Shown in pieces: positions 1 through 8,054 of a DNA stretch of 28,958 bases. Each line of letters starts with the position of its first letter. The first letter of the stretch is position 1. The translations under genes and the position numbers were made by a program. This stretch comes from an uncultured Lachnospiraceae bacterium. Its GTDB lineage: Bacteria; Bacillota; Clostridia; Lachnospirales; Lachnospiraceae. A model generated the notes under the pieces. That model worked only from the letters and a program-made list of their open reading frames with translations. It was not told the origin of the DNA and ran no database searches. The DNA lies in assembly GCA_910589195.1 (NCBI GenBank), contig CAJUTC010000042.1, positions 1-28,958 of the forward strand, read 5' to 3'.

Positions 1-20
1 TTCGAGCCCTGTAGGCCCCA
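1..20 (+). tRNA. 3' end of a tRNA (partial, identity unknown)
   Basis: The window opens inside a tRNA. A T-loop TTCGAGC is followed by CCTGT, an acceptor 3' strand AGGCCCC and discriminator A. The matching 5' half is outside the window, so the anticodon is unseen. The implied acceptor would have a G3-C70 pair, which argues against tRNA-Ala, whose identity pair is G3-U70. It lies 7 bases upstream of the next tRNA, so the two are probably cotranscribed. Confidence 0.7.
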
Positions 21-27
21 TATATCT

Positions 28-101
28 GGCGGAATAGCTCAGCTGGCTAGAGCACGCGGTTCATACCCGCGGTGTCGTTGGTTCAAGTCCAATTTCCGCT
101 A
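28..101 (+). tRNA. tRNA-Met (anticodon CAT)
   Basis: A full cloverleaf can be drawn. The acceptor GGCGGAA pairs with TTCCGCT (G1-U72 wobble). The D-arm starts TAGCTC, the anticodon stem CGCGG/CCGCG holds loop TTCATAC with anticodon CAT, and the T-loop is TTCAAGT with GTTGG/CCAAT. The discriminator is A, and CCA is not encoded (CGA follows). The anticodon stem lacks the three consecutive G-C pairs of initiator tRNA, so this is elongator Met or, less likely, a CAT-anticodon Ile tRNA. It is the last tRNA before a terminator. Confidence 0.93.
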
Positions 102-107
102 CGAAGC

Positions 108-143
108 AAACGGGTATCCATGAAAAGTGAATACCCGTTTTTT
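108..143 (+). terminator. Rho-independent terminator of the tRNA operon
   Basis: The stem AAACGGGTAT / ATACCCGTTT (10 bp) has a 13-base loop and is followed at once by a T run. It starts 7 bases after the tRNA-Met end. Confidence 0.85.
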
Positions 144-245
144 GTATGCTCATATATCTTTTATGGCAACGTGGCCGAACATACCAACATACTCATTCAC
201 TATCAAATACCGTTTCTTTTCATCATGGCAACAGCCGCAAGATTA

Positions 246-279
246 AGAAAACCCCCAGCCTACATGCAGGGGGTTTTCT
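246..279. terminator. Bidirectional terminator between the tRNAs and the PAP2 gene
   Basis: The perfect 11-bp stem AGAAAACCCCC / GGGGGTTTTCT encloses a 12-base loop. It carries T-rich flanks on both strands and lies between the converging tRNA operon and the PAP2-family gene, so it can stop both transcripts. Confidence 0.8.
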
Positions 280-317
280 TTCTGTCATATTGATTTCTCA
301 GCTTTCAAACGTTACTC

Positions 318-1058
318 CTATCCAATGGCTTTCCTTGCTGCTTTCTTATCTCCCAGCCGTTCGCTGGTACCGTATACTGCGTAATACAACGCGTATGCCA
401 TAATCCCGGCGCCAACCCCGTCGATTACCGAATGCTGCTTTAAGAAAACGGTAGCCAGACAAATCAGAATCATTAAGGTAAAGGAACTGATCCGGATCCA
501 TCCATACTGCCTTAGTTTCTGGCTTCTTCGTATCGCCACGTGGGTGCAAACGGAATTGTACACATGGACACTTGGAAATACGTTGGTACAGGTATCGGCC
601 TGATATAACTTTGCTACCAGCCAACTGCACAGATTCTTGTCTGGATCAATCATCGGCCTGAAATTTGTTCCGTTGTGGAAAAAGGAGCATACGATCAGGC
701 TGATAATCATGCCGCAAAACAAATAGGCGCAAAGCTGGTAGTATTCCTCTTTGCTGGTAAAGAAGAAATACGCCACTGCCACTGCCACATAGGCGAACCA
801 CAGCAGATAGGGGATAATAAAATATTCATTAAATGGAATGTAGTCGTCCAAAGATACATGCATAATGTGATACCGTTTTGTCACCGTCCGCTCTAAATAA
901 GCAAACCAGATTAAATATAACAGACCAAAGCTAAGCACCCATGCATGCTGATATTTTTTAACAAATTGCTTCATAAATTCACCTGCCATTTCTGAAAATA
1001 AACCTGCGGATTCCATCCGGGTCTTATCTGGCTTTGCCAAATCCAATTCCGGCAGCAT
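318..1058 (-). CDS. PAP2-family membrane phosphatase
   Basis: This is a 246-aa integral membrane protein with about six hydrophobic segments. It carries the marks of the type 2 phosphatidic acid phosphatase fold: RP at residues 134-135 in the first motif region, FPSVHVYNS at 161-169 (PSxHxxxS) and KQHSVID at 207-213 (H209 and D213). Family members remove phosphate from lipid phosphates or transfer phospho-head groups; the spacing also resembles inositol-phosphotransferase-like (Aur1-type) members. The substrate cannot be read from sequence. The chosen ATG has GGGAGG six bases upstream and a promoter placed to give a leader of about 30 bases. A later Met at residue 29 also has an AGGTGA site, so a shorter form starting at 974 is possible. 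Expression may be phosphate-controlled (see the operator at 1128-1149). Confidence 0.85.
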   Translation of the reverse strand: MLPELDLAKPDKTRMESAGLFSEMAGEFMKQFVKKYQHAWVLSFGLLYLIWFAYLERTVTKRYHIMHVSLDDYIPFNEYFIIPYLLWFAYVAVAVAYFFFTSKEEYYQLCAYLFCGMIISLIVCSFFHNGTNFRPMIDPDKNLCSWLVAKLYQADTCTNVFPSVHVYNSVCTHVAIRRSQKLRQYGWIRISSFTLMILICLATVFLKQHSVIDGVGAGIMAYALYYAVYGTSERLGDKKAARKAIG

Positions 1059-1094
1059 GCCAGCCTCCCATAAGTATATGATTTTCAGAAATGG

Positions 1095-1123
1095 ATTATA
1101 GCATGCTTCTATTGCCTGTACAA
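1095..1123 (-). promoter_or_regulatory. Sigma-A promoter of the PAP2 gene
   Basis: On the minus strand, TTGTAC (1118-1123) and TATAAT (1095-1100) are separated by exactly 17 bases. This would start transcription about 30 bases before the ATG. Confidence 0.75.
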
Positions 1124-1127
1124 GGCC

Positions 1128-1149
1128 GTTAAGAAAATGTTAAGAAAAT
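1128..1149 (-). promoter_or_regulatory. Two tandem 11-mers, Pho-box-like operator
   Basis: The 11-mer GTTAAGAAAAT (plus strand) occurs twice head to tail, four bases upstream of the -35 box. Read on the coding strand this gives TTAACA and TTAACG with an 11-bp period. That is the spacing and core of PhoP-type boxes in Bacillus and clostridia (TTAACA-like hexamers every 11 bp). The link to a phosphatase-family gene fits, but binding by PhoP is inference. Confidence 0.55.
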
Positions 1150-1177
1150 ATCAGATTTCATTCAAATTTCCATTTAT

Positions 1178-2113
1178 TTACGGTTCAATAGTAGTCCCGG
1201 CCTGTCCGGCAATGCTCTCCCGTGCCTTGGCTAAGGAAGTGATCACGGCCTTCCGCCCTTTTCCATTTTCAATAAAATCCAAGGATGCCGTAATTTTGGG
1301 CAGCATGGAAGCAAGCTCAAAATGCCCCTCCTGTACAAATATCTTCGCTTCCTCCACCGTCATATGATAGATAGGCTTCTGATTCTCCGTTTTGTAATGG
1401 AGGGTAACATTATCCACGCTGGTAAGGATCATCAGCACGTCTGCGTCGATTTCCTTTGCCAAAAGGCCGCTGGCCAGATCCTTTTCAATAATGGCGCTGG
1501 CCCCCTTTAAATTGCAGCCCTGTTCCATTACCGGAATCCCTCCGCCGCCACAGGCAATTACAATCTGATCCGCGTCCATAAGCGCTTTAATAGCGTCAAT
1601 CTCAACGATTGCCACCGGTTTCGGGGAAGCCACAATCCGGCGGAACCCTTTGCCAGGCTCTTCCACCACATAATTTCCCTTTGCCTCTTCTTCCTCTGCC
1701 TCCTGTGCCGTCATATAACGCCCGATTGTTTTGGCGGGAGTATAAAACGCTTCGTCATAAGTATCTACTGTAACTTGTGTTAAAATCGTAGCTACCGGCT
1801 TATAAATCCCTCTTCTTACCATCTCGGAGCGGATTCCGTTTTGCAAATCATATCCGATATAACCCTGACTCATAGCTGAGCACACAGACATGGGGGCCAT
1901 GCTGTAGCCGTCATGCTGCTTTCCAAATTCATTCATAGCCGTATGGATCATGCCAACCTGGGGCGCATTGCTGTGAACTAAGGCAACTTGCCAGCCTTCC
2001 TGAATAAAATCAGCAACTACCTTTGCCGTTGCCCCTACCGCTTCCTTCTGCTCTGGAAGGTTCGTTCCTAATGCATGATGGCCAAGAGCCATTACAATCC
2101 GTTTTTTCGCCAT
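1178..2113 (-). CDS. arcC: Carbamate kinase
   Basis: A 311-aa cytoplasmic amino-acid kinase. Carbamate kinase makes ATP from carbamoyl phosphate and ADP at the end of arginine-deiminase-type or purine/allantoin-type fermentation. Typical stretches are HSNAPQVGMIHTAMNEF, SAMSQGYIGYDLQN, ILTQVTVD, ACGGGGIPV and the EKDLASGLLA segment. The usual N-terminal GGNA motif reads GHHALG here. The start at 2113 has AAAGGA six bases upstream; an in-frame ATG at 2134 is possible but has a poorer site. No arcA or arcB lies beside it, but carAB, which makes carbamoyl phosphate, is only 1.4 kb away. It is divergent from the glycosyltransferase gene and has its own promoter and a leader of about 130 bases. 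Confidence 0.9.
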   Translation of the reverse strand: MAKKRIVMALGHHALGTNLPEQKEAVGATAKVVADFIQEGWQVALVHSNAPQVGMIHTAMNEFGKQHDGYSMAPMSVCSAMSQGYIGYDLQNGIRSEMVRRGIYKPVATILTQVTVDTYDEAFYTPAKTIGRYMTAQEAEEEEAKGNYVVEEPGKGFRRIVASPKPVAIVEIDAIKALMDADQIVIACGGGGIPVMEQGCNLKGASAIIEKDLASGLLAKEIDADVLMILTSVDNVTLHYKTENQKPIYHMTVEEAKIFVQEGHFELASMLPKITASLDFIENGKGRKAVITSLAKARESIAGQAGTTIEP

Positions 2114-2199
2114 TTCGATTCCTTTCATGTTCAAAACCTTTACGCGCCCGGCACCCTACAGAAACGTGTGGCAAATGCGCTTGGTATACCGGAACGCAT

Positions 2200-2216
2200 G
2201 CCGCCTATCTGGCGGC
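2200..2216 (-). other. Hairpin in the carbamate kinase leader
   Basis: GCCGCC tatct GGCGGC forms a 6-bp GC-rich stem about 30 bases after the predicted transcription start. No T run follows, so it is not a terminator. It could be a leader structure with regulatory or stabilising effect. Confidence 0.4.
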
Positions 2217-2251
2217 GGACTTTTATTGTAACTCTCTGTCTGTATAAAACC

Positions 2252-2280
2252 ATTATAAATATGGCAGGATAAATTTGCAA
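2252..2280 (-). promoter_or_regulatory. Sigma-A promoter of the carbamate kinase gene
   Basis: On the minus strand, TTGCAA (2275-2280), a 17-base spacer and a perfect TATAAT (2252-2257). It is the strongest promoter-like site in the 399-bp divergent gap. Confidence 0.75.
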
Positions 2281-2314
2281 GGTAAATCCTGCAGCAAAAA
2301 AATAATCATAACCC

Positions 2315-2343
2315 TGGAAAAAGCTTACGCCCCGTGCTATACT
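2315..2343 (+). promoter_or_regulatory. Possible promoter of the glycosyltransferase gene
   Basis: TGGAAA (2315-2320), a 17-base spacer and TATACT (2338-2343). The -35 is weak. If used, the inverted repeat at 2368-2422 would sit in the leader RNA. Confidence 0.35.
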
Positions 2344-2367
2344 AAAGCGTGTCTGAAAATAGTGTTC

Positions 2368-2422
2368 TGCCAGGTGTTTTCTCTTTACAGGTATCCGCTT
2401 TTATACGCAAAAACGCCTGGCA
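2368..2422 (+). repeat. Inverted repeat in the glycosyltransferase leader
   Basis: TGCCAGGTGTTTT and AAAACGCCTGGCA pair over 13 bp with a single G-U wobble. The 29-base loop can itself form GTAT/ATAC. No strong T run follows. The rest of the 2114-2512 gap shows only the two promoters and the leader sequences. Confidence 0.5.
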
Positions 2423-2512
2423 AAGCCTTATTTTACCTGATAGCTTGGAGCAAACGGTAAAGCTTCATTTTAACCGAAATTTATAGAATAAACCAAAGGG
2501 GGATTCATTTCC

Positions 2513-3541
2513 ATGAAACTTTTGTCAGTAGCCATTCCCTGCTACAATTCTGAAAACTATATGGAGCACTGCATCCAAACTCTCCTAACAGGAGGCCAGG
2601 AGGTAGAAATCCTGATTGTAGACGACGGTTCCAAAAACGATCGGACTGGTCAGATAGCCGACCAGTACCAGCAGCAGTACCCAACCATATGCCGTGCTAT
2701 CCACCAGGAAAACGGCGGCCATGGCCAGGCTGTCAATACTGGGTTAAAACAGGCTACCGGAACCTTCTTTAAAGTCGTAGACAGCGACGACTGGGTAAAT
2801 GAAGAGGCATTTCAGGAAATCCTTAATGTGCTGCGCGCATACCAGGAACCGGAATCTGAGGAAAATGCCCTGGATATGCTGGTCAGCAACTTTGTCTACG
2901 AAAAGCAGGGCGCCAAACGGAAAAAAGTGATGAATTACCGCACCGCCTTCCCCAAAAACGAACTGTTTGGCTGGGAAGATGTGCGCTTTTTTATGAAAGG
3001 CCAGTATATCCTGATGCATTCTGTTATCTATCGAACCAGCATGCTTCGTGACTGCGGCCTGAAGCTTCCTATGCATACCTTTTATGTAGATAATATCTTT
3101 GTCTACCATCCGCTGCCCCATGTGCGCAAGCTCTATTATCTGGATGTAAATTTCTACCGGTATTTTATTGGACGTGAGGATCAGTCCGTAAATGAAACGG
3201 TTATGATCGGGCGCATCGACCAGCAGCTTTTAGTCACCAAGCTGATGCTTGGCTACTATGATGTGATTAAGTTAAAACCCCGGAAGCTGCGCCACTATAT
3301 GATTTCCTATCTGGAAATTATGATGACGATTTCTTCCATGCTTGCCATCCAGTCCAATGATCCGGAAAATTTCAAGAAGAAAAAGGAGCTGTGGCAATTT
3401 CTTCGGAAACAAAACCTTCCTTTATTTATCCGGCTCCGCTGGGGATTTTTAGGACAGGGGGTTAACCTGCCCGGAAAAAGCGGACGCAAAATCTTTAGCG
3501 TCTGCTATAAAATCACCAGGAAGTTTTATGGGTTTAATTAG
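2513..3541 (+). CDS. Glycosyltransferase family 2
   Basis: A 342-aa protein with a GT-A fold at the N-terminus. It begins LLSVAIPCYNSENYM, with VDDGS at about residues 40-44 for nucleotide-sugar binding and the DxD-type motif VDSDDW at about residues 88-93. The family moves a sugar from a nucleotide-sugar to lipid, protein or polysaccharide acceptors. The basic C-terminal third has no clear membrane span, so it is probably a cytoplasmic or peripheral enzyme of cell-surface glycan synthesis. The acceptor is unknown. AAAGGGGG lies 10 bases upstream of the ATG. It overlaps the end of carB tail to tail by 8 bases, and no terminator can be seen between them. It appears to be a single-gene unit. 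Confidence 0.85.
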   Translation: MKLLSVAIPCYNSENYMEHCIQTLLTGGQEVEILIVDDGSKNDRTGQIADQYQQQYPTICRAIHQENGGHGQAVNTGLKQATGTFFKVVDSDDWVNEEAFQEILNVLRAYQEPESEENALDMLVSNFVYEKQGAKRKKVMNYRTAFPKNELFGWEDVRFFMKGQYILMHSVIYRTSMLRDCGLKLPMHTFYVDNIFVYHPLPHVRKLYYLDVNFYRYFIGREDQSVNETVMIGRIDQQLLVTKLMLGYYDVIKLKPRKLRHYMISYLEIMMTISSMLAIQSNDPENFKKKKELWQFLRKQNLPLFIRLRWGFLGQGVNLPGKSGRKIFSVCYKITRKFYGFN

Positions 3542-6500
3542 AAGAGATGGAAGCAATATCAATTAGCGTCAGCTTGCTTGCCTGGTTTTCCATACTGGTA
3601 GCAAGCGCTGCCGCCGTATCCAGGGAAGTCAGTACCGTCACTCCCGTTTCTATGGCATTCCGGCGGATAATAAACCCGTCACGGCTTTTCCGGGCACCTT
3701 GATGAGGAATATCAATGATCAAATCAATCTCATGTCCTAATACCAAATCTAACAGGTTGGGCGATTCCTGTTCCAGCTTTCGTACCGGAATTGCCTTTAC
3801 CCCTGCTTCCTTTAATGCCCGGGCCGTTCCTTTGGTAGCAAAAATTTTTATCCCCATAGCTTCAAACCGCCTGGCAATGGGAACCAGCTCCTCTTTATCC
3901 TGATCCCGGACTGTTATGATCATGTTTTTATGTTTCGGAAGCTTGATTCCGGCTCCCTGGAAGGCTTTGTAAAGGGCTTCATTAAACGTTTTCGCAATCC
4001 CCAAGCATTCTCCTGTGGATTTCATCTCTGGCCCTAAATTAATATCTGCCCCGCGGATTTTTTCAAAAGAAAACACCGGCATCTTAATGGCCCAGTAATC
4101 AGCATTGGCCTGCAGGCCAGGTTCATATCCTAATTCCCTAATCGTACGCCCGCAAATCACCTGAGCAGCCAACGGCACAATCGGGATTCCGGTGACTTTG
4201 CTGATATAAGGAACCGTACGGGAGGATCGGGGATTTACCTCAATAATATAAACATGCTCCCCATCTACAATAAACTGGATATTAATCATCCCTCTCACAT
4301 GAAGGGCACGGGCCAGTTTTTTTGTATAATCCACAATGGTTTTTACATTGCCTTCGGTAATATTATAGGCCGGATATACGGAAATGGAATCGCCGGAGTG
4401 AACGCCTGTGCGCTCAATATGCTCCATAATGCCAGGAATCAGAATATCATTCCCGTCACAGATCGCATCCACTTCCAATTCCTTCCCCATAATGTATTTA
4501 TCCACTAAAATAGGATGTTCCTGGGCAATCTGATTAATGATCCCCATAAATTCGTCAATATCCTTATCATGGATGGCGATCTGCATGCCTTGTCCGCCCA
4601 ACACATAGGAAGGCCGAACCAAAACCGGATAGCCTAGCTTTTGGGCTACCGCTTTCGCTTCCTCTGCAGTATATACGGTTGCCCCTGCCGGCCTTGGAAT
4701 CTTACACTGCTCCAGAATCTGATCAAACCGCTCTCTATCTTCTGCCGCATCCACATCTTCTGCCGCCGTGCCTAATATGGGCACTCCCATTTCCATCAGC
4801 GCCTCTGTCAGCTTAATTGCCGTTTGCCCGCCAAACTGTACAACCGCCCCGTCCGGCTGCTCTTGCTCCACAATATTTTCCACATCTTCTGGTGTCAGCG
4901 GTTCAAAATACAGCTTGTCCGCAATATCAAAATCAGTGCTGACCGTTTCCGGGTTATTGTTTATGATAATGGTTTCGTAACCTTCCCGTCTAAATGCCCA
5001 GGTGCAGTGAACCGAGCAGAAATCAAATTCGATTCCCTGCCCAATGCGGATCGGGCCGGATCCAAGAACCAGGATTTTTTTTCGGCTGTTGGTTGTTTCC
5101 GCTTCATTTTCCCCGTCATATACGGAATAATAGTAAGGCGTTTTCGCCTCAAACTCTGCCGCGCAAGTATCTACCATCTTAAACGCCGCCTGGATCCCAT
5201 AACTGCGGCGCATGTTTTTAATCTCTTTCTGCGGAATATGGGTAAGCCGTTCCATAACGGCATCGGGAAACTCCATCCGCTTTGCTTCTGTTAGCAACTC
5301 CTTAGAAAGAGCAGTATTGGCCGGCTCCCCTTCTTCTACTGCTTTTCCCACTGCCTTCAGGGACTGCTCCATCTCTACCAATATAGCCAATTTGTCAATA
5401 AACCAGGGGTCAATCCTGGTAACTTCATAAATATGCCCATAAGATACGCCTCGGCGCAAAGCCTCGGCAATTACCCAAATCCTGCGATCGTCTACCCGTT
5501 TCAGCATTTCTTCCAGCTCATAATCAGAACAGCTGGTAAAATCATAACTCAGCAGGCTGTCCACATGCTGTTCTAAGGAACGGATGGCCTTCATCAAAGC
5601 TCCTTCAAAGTTTGTGCAGATGCTCATTACCTCTCCGGTAGCTTTCATCTGAGTCCCCAGGGTACGCTTAGCGCTGATAAATTTATCAAAGGGGAGCCTG
5701 GGCATTTTAACCACACAATAGTCAAGCATTGGCTCAAAGCTGGCATACGTTTTCCCGGTTACCGCATTTTTAATTTCATCTAAGGTATAGCCTAACGCAA
5801 TTTTCGCCGCAACTTTGGCGATGGGATACCCGGTAGCCTTAGAAGCCAGGGCTGAGGAACGGCTGACACGGGGATTTACCTCAATAACACAGTATTCAAA
5901 ACTGGTGGGATGAAGGGCATACTGAACATTGCATCCTCCCGTTATCCCCAACTCTGTAATAATATTCAACGCGGAAGTGCGCAGCATCTGGTATTCCTTG
6001 TCACCCAAGGTTTGAGAGGGCGCCACTACGATGGAATCTCCTGTATGAACTCCTACTGGATCAATATTTTCCATGTTGCAGACTGTAATTACATTCCCTG
6101 CCCCATCCCGCATTACCTCATACTCAATTTCCTTCCATCCCGCAATACACCGCTCCACCAAAACCTGCCCCACCCGGGACAGCCTCAGGCCGTTTCCTAA
6201 AATCTCAATTAGTTCTTCCTCATTGTGGGCAATCCCGCCTCCGCTTCCTCCTAATGTATATGCCGGGCGCAGCACTACCGGATAGCCGATGGTATTGGTA
6301 AACGTGATGCCGTCCTTTATCGTTTCCACTACCATAGACGGGGCTACCGGCTCACCGATTTTTTCCATGGTTTCCTTAAATTCCAAACGGTCTTCCGCCT
6401 TTTTAATCGTCTGTGCCGTGGTTCCAATCAGCTTTACATGGTTTGCTTTTAAAAATCCCGTTTCTTCTAATTCCATAGCAAGGTTCAGGCCAGCCTGTCC

Positions 6501-6773
6501 GCCTAAGGTAGGCAGCACACTGTCTGGCTGTTCCTTTTGGATCAGCGCTTCCACCACTTGTATGGTAAGAGGTTCAATATAAACCTTGTCAGCAATATCT
6601 TTATCTGTCATAATCGTTGCCGGGTTGGAATTTAAAAGAACCACTTCCACCCCTTCTTCTTTCAGCGAACGGCAGGCCTGGGTTCCCGCATAGTCAAATT
6701 CGGCTGCCTGGCCGATAATAATCGGCCCAGAACCAATTACCAGTACTTTCTTTATTTCCGGATTTTTCGGCAT
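3534..6773 (-). CDS. carB: Carbamoyl-phosphate synthase large subunit
   Basis: The 1079-aa length matches CarB (about 1070). It has two homologous ATP-grasp halves: the first opens KKVLVIGSGPIIIGQAAEFDYAG, the second KILVLGSGPIRIGQGIEFD near residue 570. Each half carries the RPAYTLGG / RPSYVLGGQG nucleotide-binding loop. The C-terminal part from about residue 935 is the methylglyoxal-synthase-like allosteric domain. With CarA it makes carbamoyl phosphate from bicarbonate, ammonia (from glutamine) and 2 ATP for pyrimidine and arginine synthesis. Its ATG shares one base with the carA stop codon (TAATG), so translation is coupled. No other pyr or arg genes are adjacent. Confidence 0.97.
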   Translation of the reverse strand: MPKNPEIKKVLVIGSGPIIIGQAAEFDYAGTQACRSLKEEGVEVVLLNSNPATIMTDKDIADKVYIEPLTIQVVEALIQKEQPDSVLPTLGGQAGLNLAMELEETGFLKANHVKLIGTTAQTIKKAEDRLEFKETMEKIGEPVAPSMVVETIKDGITFTNTIGYPVVLRPAYTLGGSGGGIAHNEEELIEILGNGLRLSRVGQVLVERCIAGWKEIEYEVMRDGAGNVITVCNMENIDPVGVHTGDSIVVAPSQTLGDKEYQMLRTSALNIITELGITGGCNVQYALHPTSFEYCVIEVNPRVSRSSALASKATGYPIAKVAAKIALGYTLDEIKNAVTGKTYASFEPMLDYCVVKMPRLPFDKFISAKRTLGTQMKATGEVMSICTNFEGALMKAIRSLEQHVDSLLSYDFTSCSDYELEEMLKRVDDRRIWVIAEALRRGVSYGHIYEVTRIDPWFIDKLAILVEMEQSLKAVGKAVEEGEPANTALSKELLTEAKRMEFPDAVMERLTHIPQKEIKNMRRSYGIQAAFKMVDTCAAEFEAKTPYYYSVYDGENEAETTNSRKKILVLGSGPIRIGQGIEFDFCSVHCTWAFRREGYETIIINNNPETVSTDFDIADKLYFEPLTPEDVENIVEQEQPDGAVVQFGGQTAIKLTEALMEMGVPILGTAAEDVDAAEDRERFDQILEQCKIPRPAGATVYTAEEAKAVAQKLGYPVLVRPSYVLGGQGMQIAIHDKDIDEFMGIINQIAQEHPILVDKYIMGKELEVDAICDGNDILIPGIMEHIERTGVHSGDSISVYPAYNITEGNVKTIVDYTKKLARALHVRGMINIQFIVDGEHVYIIEVNPRSSRTVPYISKVTGIPIVPLAAQVICGRTIRELGYEPGLQANADYWAIKMPVFSFEKIRGADINLGPEMKSTGECLGIAKTFNEALYKAFQGAGIKLPKHKNMIITVRDQDKEELVPIARRFEAMGIKIFATKGTARALKEAGVKAIPVRKLEQESPNLLDLVLGHEIDLIIDIPHQGARKSRDGFIIRRNAIETGVTVLTSLDTAAALATSMENQASKLTLIDIASISSN

Positions 6774-7846
6774 TACTGTTCTCCCCCCATCATCTTAATA
6801 AATCGATCAAACAGGTACTCAGAATCCCTGGGGCCAGGGCAGGCCTCCGGGTGGAACTGTACCGTAAAAATTTGTTTTCCTATATATGTTAAGCCTTCAT
6901 TGGTTCCGTCATTTACATTTACAAAGGCCGGCGCTGCCACAGACGGATTCAGGGTGTTGGCGTCTACCGCATAGCCATGATTCTGAGAAGAAATATAAAC
7001 CCTCCCGGTTTCCAGATCCTTTACCGGATGATTTCCGCCCCTGTGCCCATATTTTAATTTGTATGTCGCGGCCCCTGTAGCCAGAGCCATAAGCTGATGC
7101 CCTAAGCAAATGGCAAAGATGGGCACGTCCGACTCATAAAGGGTTCGGATTTCCTCAATAATAGTTGTGTTTTCAGCCGGATCCCCAGGGCCGTTGCTTA
7201 ACATAATCCCGTCTGGCGCAGCCGCAAGAATGGTTTCTGCTTTCGTATCTGCCGGATACACAGTTACCTGGCAGCCTCTTTTTTGCAGGGAGCGGGCAAT
7301 GTTCCCTTTTGCTCCCAAATCAAGCAGCGCTACACGCTTCCCATTTCCGGGAAGGCTAACCGTTTCCTTACCAGTCGTTTCCATTACCACACCTTTTACA
7401 TGGTATGCTTTTATCCGGGAAATGGGATCAGAAAGGTCGGCATATTCCTTTGTGGTGATCATGCCGTTCATTGTTCCTTTTTCTCTTAACCGTTTTGTCA
7501 GGGCTCTTGTATCGATTTTACAGATACCGGGAATGTTGTTCTGCTCTAAGAAATGCCAAATCGTGTCCCCGCTTCTGAAATTGCTGGGGATTCGGGATAA
7601 TTCACGGACAATATAGCCTTTTGGCCATGGTTTTGCGGATTCCATATCTTCATGGCAGATGCCATAATTTCCAATTAACGGGTACGTCATTACAACTGCC
7701 TGCCCGGCATAGGAGGGATCGGTTAAAACTTCTAAATAGCCAGTCATGGAAGTATTAAATACAATTTCACTGATCACTTCTTCTGTCGATCCGATACTGA
7801 CGCCGGTAAAGACCGTTCCGTCTTCCAGTATAAGGTATGCTTTCAT
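6773..7846 (-). CDS. carA: Carbamoyl-phosphate synthase small subunit
   Basis: This 357-aa glutamine amidotransferase subunit supplies ammonia to CarB. The N-terminal CarA domain (residues 1-130) starts AYLILEDGTVFTG. The class I GATase domain carries the nucleophile C247 in FAICLGHQL, with H332 and E334 in VQFHPEA. It is the first gene of the carAB operon. The predicted leader is only about 55 bases, with AAAGGA 12 bases before the ATG, and shows no PyrR-type attenuator. Control, if any, would act at the promoters. Confidence 0.97.
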   Translation of the reverse strand: MKAYLILEDGTVFTGVSIGSTEEVISEIVFNTSMTGYLEVLTDPSYAGQAVVMTYPLIGNYGICHEDMESAKPWPKGYIVRELSRIPSNFRSGDTIWHFLEQNNIPGICKIDTRALTKRLREKGTMNGMITTKEYADLSDPISRIKAYHVKGVVMETTGKETVSLPGNGKRVALLDLGAKGNIARSLQKRGCQVTVYPADTKAETILAAAPDGIMLSNGPGDPAENTTIIEEIRTLYESDVPIFAICLGHQLMALATGAATYKLKYGHRGGNHPVKDLETGRVYISSQNHGYAVDANTLNPSVAAPAFVNVNDGTNEGLTYIGKQIFTVQFHPEACPGPRDSEYLFDRFIKMMGGEQ

Positions 7847-7906
7847 GTGGAGTACCAGTCCTTTCTTTCTGATCGTAGGGATGCTGCTTAACGCAAATCG
7901 TGGAAA

Positions 7907-7935
7907 ATTATATCTGATTTCCTTTCTTTTTTCAA
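7907..7935 (-). promoter_or_regulatory. carAB promoter P1
   Basis: On the minus strand, TTGAAA (7930-7935), a 17-base spacer and TATAAT (7907-7912), about 60 bases before the carA ATG. Confidence 0.75.
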
Positions 7936-7960
7936 CTGATTTTTCACATAAATATTTTTT

Positions 7961-7988
7961 AGAATATCTAATTTTTTTTGTTTTTCAA
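7961..7988 (-). promoter_or_regulatory. carAB promoter P2 (upstream)
   Basis: On the minus strand, TTGAAA (7983-7988), a 16-base spacer and TATTCT (7961-7966). It lies in an A/T-rich stretch upstream of P1. Confidence 0.45.
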
Positions 7989-7996
7989 GAAATCAG

Positions 7997-8027
7997 GCAT
8001 CAGACCCCTGGCTTTTTGCTTATACTA
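7997..8027 (+). promoter_or_regulatory. Possible sporulation-type promoter of the SleC-like gene
   Basis: GCATC (7997-8001) and TATACTA (8021-8027) are close to sigma-G type boxes (GNATR, about 18 bases, CATNNTA). A sigma-A match to the same region lacks a -35. Leader length would be about 20-25 bases. The sigma assignment is inference. Confidence 0.3.
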
Positions 8028-8054
8028 TAGTAATTGCCATTACAGGAGCAGCTT

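Noticed and set aside
72..403. Short plus-strand open frames after tRNA-Met
   Set aside because: They start inside the tRNA or terminator and run through two hairpins and the end of the PAP2 gene. They lack ribosome sites.
4824..5294. 156-aa open frame antisense to carB
   Set aside because: CarB is certain here. The antisense product has no motif or start signal.
7847..7906. PyrR-type attenuator in the carAB leader
   Set aside because: The leader after the predicted start is only about 55 bases and has no terminator/antiterminator pair.
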